The position numbers and the translations under genes were made by a program. Of a stretch of 64,000 nt of DNA, positions 42,570 to 54,500 are shown one piece after another. The stretch spans positions 4,154,001-4,218,000 of the forward strand of contig JASSKH010000016.1 in assembly GCA_031763025.1 (NCBI GenBank), given 5' to 3'. The stretch's first letter is position 1. Every line of letters starts with the position of its first letter. The notes under the pieces were generated by a model, which searched no databases, had not been told where the DNA came from, and was given only the letters and a program-made list of their open reading frames with translations. This stretch comes from Macrocystis pyrifera. Taxonomy: Eukaryota > Sar > Phaeophyceae > Laminariales > Laminariaceae.

Positions 42570-45500
42570 CTGCAAATGTTTCGGTATTCGGCGCAAGGTT
42601 GTCACGATGAAAGAAGCTTTCCCAGTCGCGCGATCAACCACGAACAATTGCCACGTTGCTGCTATCACAGTGAAACTCTTGAGTCAAAGAATACCAACCA
42701 AACGCCTGATTATATCTACAACCACAACCAACCGATTGCTCCTCGAAACGGTTCCCGATCTCTAGTAGGTAGTCTCCATAGCATCGGCCGCCGACGCATG
42801 TGTGTTTCTTCACATTTAACTGTTCGTTCCGCCCATTGACCTCCGGCAAACCCCAGTGTCTGTGCCGGTCCGTCATATACCCTGGACGGATGCCTAACTC
42901 TGTGATCACAAGCTACGATAGAGCAGTCATACTTCGAAATACATCGGATACTATTTATAGACCATGTAATGACAACGTACTCGATACGAAATGCAAAGTT
43001 CAACTATTACGGCGGGGCGGGGGGGGGGGGAGGGGGTGTACTCATTATCATGCATGGCCGTAGTCATATGACCATAGACCCTCGCATCCCTACAATGCCG
43101 GGACGGAGCACGTCGGGTTTTCACCGACCAGGCAGACATTGCTTGCACCAAGCGCGAAGCGCCGTGGGGTATTGGGCGAGTCGCATGAAGGGTGAGCTGC
43201 ATCCTACTAGAACCGCTTTAGAGGCGGATTTTCTTGCTTATGGATGACAGCATCAATGAATTGATTTAATTTCCGGCGTGGCCACTTCCAGAGACAGCAA
43301 TGGGTATACTATATAGCTGCCTCTTGGGTGCCTCACCATGTACATACTACGTGATACGATCATCCCCCTTGTGCGGAGGGAAGGTTCTCCCCGCACAAAT
43401 ATGATCTAACTTGACCGCCAGTCGTGGTAACCGCAAAAAAAAAAAAAAAAAAAAAAAAAAGTACCTCACGCAGTGAGAGGCGTGTTTTACAGCGTCGTCG
43501 CCATCCGACGTCAACCCAACCTATAGATGCCGGGTATGGTTTGGAGGAGGGGGGGGGGCATAGTACTCAGAACGCACGATGGACCCCAAAAACATACATT
43601 AAAAAAACGACTACTGGTTCCGATTACTAATCGTGTTCCCCGCGTATTAACGCAAGGTTTTGCAGCCGATCGGCCTACAATAAAAAACACCATATATCGA
43701 CATAGCAAAAACAACCCCCACGAGAATTAATTGACCCAGGGTCGACAGCAGCAATGTAAAGGAGAAGAATCGAATTGACATTTACCTTGCACCATTGTAT
43801 GCGACGCCTTCTATGACAGGGGGTACGTCTCTTATTACGGGGGACCATAGTAAATAGGACCAAATATTGTTAGTAAAAATAGGTAAATATATAGGCTTTT
43901 GTGTACACCTTAGGTCCTATTTACCAGGTCCCCCGTAATATATGTTATCCACGACAGCAAACGGCAGCAGAACGATCGTGACCCTATCACGGAGGCACCG
44001 AGAAGTAGGTTTCTCGTTCCCATTTTTCCCCAAATCTGACAGTCGAGGAACAAATGGGATGAGGGGGCGAGGACCAAGCGAAACGTAGAAAACATGCCGA
44101 CTGTGGCAGACGTTATGCGTGCTTCGTTAGACGAAAGCGTATGGTAACTACGGTGGGGGGCGGGCTGCTGGTATCTGAGAAAATATAGTGTGGGAGACCA
44201 GCTACATAAACGCTCCGCCTTTGTCGCCCCTCAAGCACGACATAAGCGTATGTTAGTTCCGGAAGAACCGCACGGAGACACGCTACAACACTGCGTGCCG
44301 ACAACCAGGTAAACGCGTTCCGGGTGCATCACACCGCGATCGCATACCTCAGCGCGTATCACCGTCAGAGGGGTCTGGGAAATCGTACACGACGTTCCCA
44401 CGGGACAACCAACGGTAGCAGAACCCCTAATCAACTAGGCTACAAGTTTGGGGACAATAAGGAATAGAAGGCACCCGCAAACAGGATACGCATCAAAAGA
44501 GCGACGACATTGAGATAAGAGAAGGGTCAACAAGTATGAGTGTGATCTCATGCCGCAGCAGAGAGAGGCCTCATTGATCCCAAACTATATACGAATTAAC
44601 GTACGACGCGATGTTACAACAGTAATCTGGACCAGAAAAGAGGGGACGCCAGCAGGGTGGATCCCTTTTCGGGAAAGCCTCCTTGTTGTATGGGGAGACA
44701 GTGATTGAGTATCACTCCGTGAGCGATGTCGCAGCTCTACAACAGCACGACAAAGTAGAAAGAGGCTAGGAAAAAAAACAGACTATCCCGCCCGCCCGTC
44801 GTTGGTAGCGAGGTGTACCGTCGACAACGACATCAGTTTTGTTAGTGTTTATTTTACCGGGGTACCTACTCTCTGCGACGAGGTGCCGCGTTGATAGCTA
44901 GACAACCATCGCGGGAGTAGTAACCCTGGGTGAGAGTCTCCGGCTGGTCGCAGCAGGAGGCCTCATTACTCCCAAACTATATACGAATTAACGTACGACG
45001 CGATGTCACAACAGTAATATATGTTATCCACGACAGCAAACGGCAGCAGAACGATCGATGAGTCGGATGGTGACCCAGCTGTTTAGCGACGTTGCTTCGC
45101 GCCCGACGCGCGGTCGGCGGGCGGGGCGTCCCTCCGTGACCAGACGACAGGCAGTCGGCTGGCGCGGGCTCGGGCCTAGAGACCAAGAGAAGCGCACTCG
45201 GCGCTCACCTCTCCATGGATACGTACTCGTAGACTACACTGCTATACAGCAGCAGCAGTCAGTCACATTATGAAACACAAAATACCATGACAGGTTGACT
45301 CTAGCGTACTCGGCACGTCTCTTCGCCGCCAGACCAGAGGCAAATTGCCTTGGCTCGGACGCTTGGGTCCTACGCGCAGGGCAGCGCACTCAGCGTATGT
45401 CTTCGCGGCACTAAACCACAACAACAGCAGTTGGTCTCGGCGTGTGGTTGCTCGAATCTCTGGAGGCACAAAATCTGATTTTTCCGCATAGGAAGAGTGT

Positions 45501-48500
45501 TTTGATTTGCCATGTTCACATCTGAAAATGCGATCGGGTGAAAATCTGAAGCTCAAAAATCGAATCGCATAGGAAACGGCCTATAAGAGTAAATGGCAGG
45601 AAAATACGAAGTTTGATAGCGGTTATACTGAAGTCAGTATATAACGTACCTTTCACGAAGAAGAAATTCGGACTGGACCAGCATTCGTGTTTCTTATTTT
45701 TCCCCACTATTACTAAGTGTTTTCAATTGTAGCTCGCCCGAGAAAAACGCCTTGATATTTTTTCTATATATATTTCTTGACCCCTACCCATGGTCCCTGA
45801 GCCTTTTCGTACGTGGTCATACGAATAGCCAAGCGCAGCTTATATTTCTGAAAAAAGACCTCACGAATTAGAAAAATACCAAAAAAGGACGAAACCGAGG
45901 AAAAACGTTAAGAATTGACCAAAAACGAGAACGAAAAAAAATGCAACATCTTCAAACAAGTAAAATCTACCTAGCAAATATCTATGTCGCGAGTCGCGAG
46001 AGAATTTCCATACCTCCGTCCAACCTTTTATTAAATGGTAACGCCTAGGGAACAGCAGGGCAACCCTTGCCCTGCTCTACAATTTATGGTCCCCCGTAAT
46101 AGTCTTTTTTTCTTGTTTTTCACCCAACTGAGGAGACATCGTTTTTTTATTTTTGCTCACGGGTTATTGTCTACTCGGGACATGGTTGGAAATAAGCGGC
46201 GGGCGAATTGTTTCTCTTGGTCCTTCCATTGTGACAATCGGCGGTACCTACAAAAAATAACCGGGTATTTCTCAAATGCGGACCTCTGTACGAGTATTTG
46301 TTAGTCGGTGACATGTCATGTACTTGTACCAGCTAGTCCGCCAGCTCATGTGTATAGATAGCGAGCCATCCCGCAGTAGGGATGCACCTCACGTTCCTGA
46401 GTCCCTCACATTAGGAACTCAATATCTCACCCGATACAATACTTGGAAGAAATTCGTTCGGGCCATCCGACCGGCACTTGTATGCGCTAGTCCTAAAACG
46501 AATGTACGAGTATTTTTTTCATCATAACTGGTAGTTCCTCACTCAAGGAACTCAATTAGCCAGGCACCTTTCGCCTATAAAGCCCTAGTGACTACCGGGT
46601 ACTATGCCATTCTACTTATTTTATTTTATCCTCAGGAGGATTGAAAGAAAGGCGACCTACCTGTTTCGTCGGGATGCCCGTCGGCTTGGCGCCTCTTCGT
46701 CGCTCTGACCTCCTGTGTCCCAGCCCGGTGTCCGCTTCGAATGCCGCGGGCTTTGCTGGTTCTGTGGTGTCGCGGATGTCCGACAACCGACAACCGTACA
46801 TCGAGTCCGGGGGGTGAATGCAGTATCGCGATCGGGTAGTGCTAAGCAGGTGGAATTTCACCACATGATATCAGAAACTGTGGTACATGGTGGCGTGATG
46901 TTTGACTACTGTATATGCTCGGGTGATTTTGCTCGGGCGAAACGTATAGTTCATACCAGTAGTTCGAGATGCAAGCCGCGAATGGGGGCGTGATGTGTTC
47001 ATGTACGTATAGTACAACACAAGCTCAGCGGTTTTTCTTCTCTATATATATCCTGCTGTAACATTCCGTCGTCGCTTTTGCTCGTATACACTAGCCCTAA
47101 TGTGAAGACAACACACGCATACATTAGTTGCGGATTAATGAGGCCTCTCTGCTGCGATCAGCCGGAGACTCTCACCCAGGTGTTGACTCGATGTCAATCA
47201 ACGCGGCAACTCGTCGCAAAGAGTACTTGCTCCAGTAAGATAACCTACCCCTGGTACACAATTCAATTCCAGGAGCACATGCCGTACAATGGAGGCGTTA
47301 TGCACACAAGCCCGGGGACCCTGAGCTGGTTTATCTTCTCCTCGCTCTCACCCTGGCGCTGCGCCTCGCGCGGCCGTAGGGCAGAGGTTCGCCACACATC
47401 TGGCACTCCACCGATAGTTCCGGGTTCGCAAAAGTGCAGTTGGTGCACTGTTGTAGCACCTGAGAATCCTTGTGGGCTGTTTTTCGGCGGGGGGGGTAAA
47501 GCGCAAAAAACAGCGAAAGAAAAAAGGTTACTGCTGCTGTGACTCGTGTTTCGTCGAAACCTCCGCGTGTGGCTGGGTATATATATATATATATATTATA
47601 TATATTACATCATATATATATAATATATACCTGGTATATAATATATATCATATATATGATATATATGCCAACTTTTTTTCGTCACCCTTGGTTGACCCTT
47701 GTCTAACCGTAGGTTTCTTCCCAACCCCAACTATGTTAGATATCCATCAGAACCGCTGGGCTAGCATAGCAGTCAGCTCACCATATAGACTTTGAGCTAC
47801 GTTTGTGGCAGTCAGCAACCCTGTCCCAACTTCGGTTTGTTTCCAACTCTTCGTGATCTTATGCATCTATACCGCCATGGCCAGCGCGTCAAAACCGAAC
47901 CACCGTATATAACACGGGTGATAAGATAACAACCCCCCTGGGACGAATTTTCCGCGAGGAGTTCATCCGAAACATGTCTTAAGGGCCTATAGGGCACACA
48001 CAACGAAAATGGCGGCGCTGGGAGTACGTCGTCGATACTTTTCCAAAAACGCATCGCCCGGTGCTTGCATGTTCCTCCGAAGCGGTGTGTATCATGCGTG
48101 CCGCACGGCAAACGGTTGGCGCTGATGTATTTCTAGTAGCTCAGTGGATATTGTTATATCTCTAAAAAAGTTCCAACTAGTTTGTCTCCCCAAAAAAACT
48201 GATTGCATTTCTTAATGAGTATGCATCGACGAAAACTCCCGTTGGCACACTATAACTGAGTTCCCTAGACTGAGTGGCGTATACTATAGTTAGATATGAA
48301 TACGTGCGATGCTTCATTCAGCCACTCGTCGGCAAATGAAAATCCCGTCTGCGACAGTTGAGCGTATCCGCTCGTGGTTCGGCTTTCCGGAAAGGTTGGG
48401 GGATGCAACCATGACGCGATATCGTTTTTTTTGTTCTTGAGAAGCACACCACGACCTCTTGTTGAAATTTCGCCAAAAATATCCCGCTCATATCCCTTTT

Positions 48501-51500
48501 CCTAACTGCAAGAAAAACGCCCACTCTGCGAAAATTTCGCCTATTTTTTGCCCCCTCAAAAATATATCAGGGAGCAGCTACAGTAGCTCTACACGTATTA
48601 TTTAGTACATACCTGGTACCGACTTTTCTTTCAACACTAAATTTGAGTAGTTTATCCCAAAAAAGATTTGCAGGGCTGTTCACGGGTCGGGTAGTCAAAC
48701 CTACCGGGTCGGGTCGGGTCGGGTGACGGTAACCGGACCCCCGATCCGTGATCATTTGGAGTTCTCTCGGTCCGACCCGACCCGACAGATTGCAGTGTGT
48801 ACTCTGCTTACGACGTAACACTGTAGAATCTCTGGCGTACAGTAGTTTTGTGGCCAACAGAGCTTGTATCGCTCTACGACTGAAGAATCGGCACGGACAC
48901 TGGCTGTGTGCTGGATGTCGACAGGTCGAAACAACGGTTTAATGTCAAGAGCACACATACACACACCCAGCCCGACCCGTGAGGTTTCGAAACCTTCCTG
49001 ACCCCACCTGCGGGTTGGGGGTCAAGAAGAACCCTGAAGAATTGGATGCAGTCCTGTTAATAGACGGATTTAAGCGTTATTAAGACTGCAGTACCGTTTA
49101 GGGGACAAATCACTTGGAAATAGAGTGAGATGTTTGTTTCTGTACAGTGCAGTAGTAATATGATTCACACTTCTGACAGATCACCTACAGATCATGGACA
49201 TATAATGATCTAGATATTTCAGGCCAGAGAGATAGATAGATCCCTGATCTGTATGATCTGTATGATCTGTATGGTCTGCAGCTCCATGCTACCGGATGGG
49301 AGCCGTATAATTTGCATGATCTAGGGCATGCTTCCGTGGTTGGATATACTTCAAGTATCTGTACTCGTATGCAGATCCTGCGCAAGCTCTCACAACGGCA
49401 GGTGAGGAACTAGATGATCTGCAGCAGATAGATAGATAGATCATGACCTGTCTATCCGAGGACTTTGTTTCGAGAAGAGGTGTGTACAGCAGCAGTGGTC
49501 CCCCAAAAGTGCCGGTATATATGTATGCGACAGGCAACAATACCGGCACTATTATAGCGGCAACCTGCACTATTAATAACTACTCACTCTAACACTACCA
49601 CACTACCACACTGGTCCATCCTACAGTAGTAATCCCATCTGTATTGCCAAGCGATTCCACAGGCACTGCTATATATAGCCGATAGCCGGCACAATCGAGG
49701 GACCACTACTGCTGCTGCTGTACCTGGATTTGGCGCCGTGCAGATCTCGCACAGCTTGTTGGAGGATGAGTTCCCGACGAAGAAACACACCGGGCACATC
49801 CAGCAGCCGTGCCCGCTGCACGATATGGCACACAACAACACAGAAAAAATGGCGCAAAGTTATCGGACTCACCGAGCAACCGCGCACTCTGCACGCACGA
49901 CACCAACAACAACAACGTTAAAGAGAAAGCGATGTACGGTACAGATTACGCCCAGCAACCATGGCCGCTGCACTACAACAAGCAGGGCAAATAAAAACAA
50001 CAGAAAAAGGCGACGTATGTACCAGGTATACTATTGTTGTATGTATGGTATTGATATCCCCTTTTCCCTTTTTCGCGGCGTTACGGTTCATGGCGCAAGT
50101 GTCCCCCCCATGATACCTGACAGGCTTTTATCATCTCCTGCTTGACTACACGAGGAATGATTCACCCATCTGCGGCGGGAAGGCATAGCCTTAAAAGTAC
50201 AGCAGTACAGTGCACCTATTTACGGGGGGCCTAAGGTTGTAAGAATCAGAACTCACGATGGACCCAAAACCCAGGTATCTCCCATATGTCTACGCGCCAT
50301 ATTTGGTTATGATTACTACTGGTATGTATTGCTGTGTTCCCTCGTAATAGCAAGAAACAGGAAAGCTACTGCTGTACGTAGTTCATGCTGAATTTCTTAT
50401 TTGGGAATGGGTGCGTTCTGCACTAACTCCAGTGTAACGACTCCGGAATTTCATGTGTTTCATTATTGTTATTGTTACTGTTATTGTCATTATTATGGTC
50501 GCCATCCGACAATGTGTAGCATGAGCTTCAACGTTGATCACTCGAAACATTCCTGAAAGAAAAAAACGACGGAAATAAAGGAAATCTCGTAAAATCTCAG
50601 CCAGGTCCTTCTTATTTGCTCGACTTCTTGATGGTGGGTGTCCTCTACTCCCTGGGCAGAAATATAAGGACCGTTCGTATATTGACATGAATACCCAACG
50701 GCTCTTACATTTCGGTCCTGTACTACTGTACAGTTCGTAGTGTGCTGCCTCTACCCCTCTAGAATTGCAACCAACGTTTTTCGGGACGAACTAGTTGGAA
50801 TTAGTGTAGAATATATCGTGACGATAGGTTAATACCGGTACGTAGTCATGTGTCCGACAGGAGCAGAGGGAACAGAATCACGCCGAGCTGCATCGGCAGA
50901 TAGGGTGTTGTTGGGCCAAACGTTTATGTAGCAAAAACGTACGTTTCAGACTTTCAAGTACTGACTTAGACGACAGGTACGGAATTTTTTGTCGTTCATA
51001 GTTTGCCTGACATGCGTTGAGTTGTTGTGTTGTCGTTTACAGTTTACCTGGTACGATGTATTTATACTTACACGATAAATAAAACACATCAGCTGTGAGA
51101 TCGAGGGTCGTCTCACCTCATTCCGCGAGAAATAGACAGCGATCCCTTCCTGGCGATCGGCGTGTGGCAGCCCCAAACGCGCGGGCCTATTCTCGACGGG
51201 GAGTCCGGGGCACATCTCTTCGCGATTCGGCTGGGGCTGGGAGGGGGGGAGGCGTATCGTATCCGCGGCGAGGGTATCGTCGCCTCTGGTGGGAGGGAAG
51301 GAACCTAGTGCAGACGGAAAAATAGATACGTGGGAGGGAGGAAGGAAGATGCGCAATGCGCGTGGAAAGAGAGATAAGTGGGAAGGAAGAAGCTGGCTGG
51401 GAGGGAGGACGAGGAAACCTTCATGAGGATGGAAAGAGAGATGCGTGGGACGGAAGAACCTTGCGGGGATGAGGGAGGGAGGAAGCCTAATATTGCACAT

Positions 51501-54500
51501 GGAGAGAGAAATAAGCCTGGCGTTCAACTTTTTTGTCGGTCGCTGTGAGGTTTTTTTAGTGATAAAAGGTGGCACCAGGCACCAAACATGAAACATCACA
51601 TCCCGTGTTTTGTGATAATGTTAAAAACCAGCCACAAAAAAAAACAACACGAAACAGCACATCCCCTGTTTTGTGGTAAAATAAAATAAAAAACAGATAC
51701 GAAACACGAAGCAGCACATCCCGTATTTTTGTGGCAGTAAACTTGAAAAACCAGGCACAAAGCACGAAACAACACTGCTGCTGTAGAGTTTATTATATAG
51801 TTTTTTTTTTCTTTGTTTTTTTAGCCATATGATATGAAGCCGGTCGATTGTGTCAATATTGCTACCCCGCCGGTTTTGCCCAAATTCTCGCCACGTCGGG
51901 CGGATCAGATCTGACAGATCATGATCTAGGTCTTTAGGGGCAGACAGATAGATAGATCCCTATGATCTGCAAAAACTTGATTACATTTTGCCGGGTGAGA
52001 GATCTGCATGACGCGGCTCTTGCGCACACTTGTTATGCCGGGTGGGATCTGTCTGGTGAGGTTCTCGCGCAACGTCTGATAACTGAAATTATTATTGGAT
52101 CTACTGTAGAATATCTAAATGATCTATCTGTAGATGGTCCCCATCAGTAGGTTATCTATCTGTAGATGATCCATCTGTAGATAATATATCTGTAGATCTA
52201 TCTGTAGATGATCTATCTGTAGATGATCTGTCTGTAGATGATCTATCTGTAGATGATCTATCTGTAGATGATCTATGTGTAGAGAATCCATCTGTAGATG
52301 ATATATATGTAGATTATCTATCTGAAGATGATCAATCCGATGTGTGAAAAAACGTACTGATACCAAAAAAAAACTCGAGTCGTGGGCACAACACCCAACC
52401 ACTTTGAACGGGTGCTGGGGTTGCGCAGGCCAAACTACTCACTGATACAAGAAAGCGTAGGTCTGCTTACTCGCAGATAACCGACCGAGGAGGGGTAAAT
52501 TTAAAGTTTGTGAACACTATATACAAGGCGGTGGTCGCTGGTGATGCCGCGTGATCGGAGCCTGTGTGCCGCTGAGACATGTGTCGTTGCTATTAAGGCT
52601 GGCTGGGGGTTCGTTGCGTGATTGATGTGTAGTACTCGTATGTGATACCGCTGGGAGTTGGATTCAAGTCGCCGACTAGTTACTGAGTTCGCTAGGTATT
52701 CGAGCGGTCCCAATTTTCGGGATAAACCACTCGAATTCTGCTGTAAGTAGTCTGTCGCCAGAACGGGACCGTACTCCTACCTATGAATAGAAGGCTTAAT
52801 GGCAAGAATTGCTGTGTCTTTTCGTACTATCTGACGGGCATGTTTCGTGGCTCGTTTTGTTTGTGTTGTCATGAAAGACTGAATACAGGATCAGTCGGCT
52901 GGCCTATGTCGCCGCCCAACTGCGTAAAGACCAGTCGACTTATAGCCCTGGTGTGCAGGGTTTTGGTCGATGGTAGGCCAATAAAAAAACAAACGAGTCG
53001 ATCCGCAGCCGAATCGCACCTGTGCATCCATCTTGTCCCTTGCCGAAGGGTTCGGAGGAGTGGCTCTCTTCAATCCCACGTCTTGCTGGTGCTTGAAACT
53101 GCAGCGAGATTTCCGCACCGGGTAAAGTCTTCCTCAAAAAGTGAGCGCGACTATTATCGCACAGGATATCTGGTAACCTTGAAAGGATTCCTGCTTACAA
53201 CGTGATGTGCCTACTTATGTTGGCCTTCCCAACCACGAGGAGGAACCATTTTGTATTCGGCAAAATAAGGCCTGCCTTTTTCTGAAAGCGCTCCTACCAC
53301 GCCACTACAACAAAAAAAATGCCAGAGTATCAACTTCAGGATCACGAGGCTGCCTCAGTTTGTACATGTTGCCCAGGGGAAGATTAAAACATACAGCTTC
53401 GATAGCAACACAAATTCCTTATAAGTATATAAAAAAGCTTGGAGAAAACACACACAACACCTCCCCGCTGTGAGAGGGAAGGTTTCGTCGAAATTAGCGT
53501 TTTGGCGAGCTGCGTGCGATAGTTCGATCGCGCGCACTACAGGTAATATACGATCTCATGCAGGACACGTCCACCTTGTTACCACTGTTGTTGCGTTGGC
53601 CATCCGACAATTGCAGCATGAGCTTTAACGTTGACCACTCGTAAACATCTCCCTTATTGACGGGAACTAAATCTGACGGCTGTGCTTACATACACCATTC
53701 TGCGCGGAAATATAAGAATCATTCATGCATAAATATGAATATCCAACGTTCCTTATGTTTCCGCCCAAATTGGTATAGTTTTGAGGAAAAATTCGACGTC
53801 ACAAAGTTCAGTTTTATTATTTTTCAGTTTTTTTTCAAATGCTCGCGTCATGTGTGTACATTTTATATTAATATATATACACGTGAGATGCTTGCCTCCG
53901 CAGGCGTCCATAAATCTGGTCGAACAGCCGCTGCTCCTCCCCCGACGCTACTCCGCTGTACCACCTGAAACCCTCGCGAAGGTGCACGAGGCAGACGATC
54001 GAGGTAAGTAAGACGGACATTTTACTGCAATAGGGGGTAGCAGCAACAACAAAACTAATTTTTCTGGGGCTCCTGCCTCTCGCTTCGGAAGATTTTTTAA
54101 GCACCTCAACCAACGAACGACCTTAACTCCTTTAGGACTGCGGTCTCTTTAGATCGGTTTTGGGGACAAATTACTTGGAATTTGACTGGTTTGTCCCCAA
54201 AATGGGACTGCGGTGCTAAAAAGGGCGAAGGGGAAAAAATTGTAAGAAAATTCCGATATACGTACACAAATCCCGAGGACTGCTGTATAGAGGTACCTAC
54301 GATCTAAATTTGAATACGTAACAGCAGTAATTGGAAAATATTATTAGGGATCGGGAACCGATGTGATAATAATCTGCAAGTTTTTTTGTTGCAAAGAGAA
54401 TCAGGCATTATGGTTCAAATATGAATACGTGTAGTAGTAATACTGTAAAGTAGACGTCGGGTCCGTATTGTACTGGGGTGGGTCCTTCTCGGCCGAGGAG

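Larger units (their letters stand above)
42570..46660. other. Last intron of gene 3: nested repeats
   Basis: Contains R6 in reverse (43013), a poly(A) run (43437-43460), R1b (43545), R1 (43833), LINE-like remnants (43979-45013), a broken R8 in reverse (45014-45581) and an R1 end at 46082. No other gene seen. Confidence 0.6.

Noticed and set aside
42471-42668. Alternative frame with QENTSPSEKKQRQQRRRRRR in the last exon of gene 3
   Set aside because: Needs phase 1, whereas the previous exon ends in phase 2; the frame ending DDDDSDRY fits the phase and a better acceptor.
46616-46864. Longer minus-strand frame (AKPAAFEADTGLGHRRSE) over exon 46661-46761
   Set aside because: Its phase does not fit either neighbouring exon of gene 3; the NQQSPRHSKR frame does.
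51100-51600. Minus-strand frame of 217 residues at 50946-51599
   Set aside because: Pro/Leu/Ser-rich product of a degenerate GGGAGGAAG repeat; no splice partners or recognisable domain.
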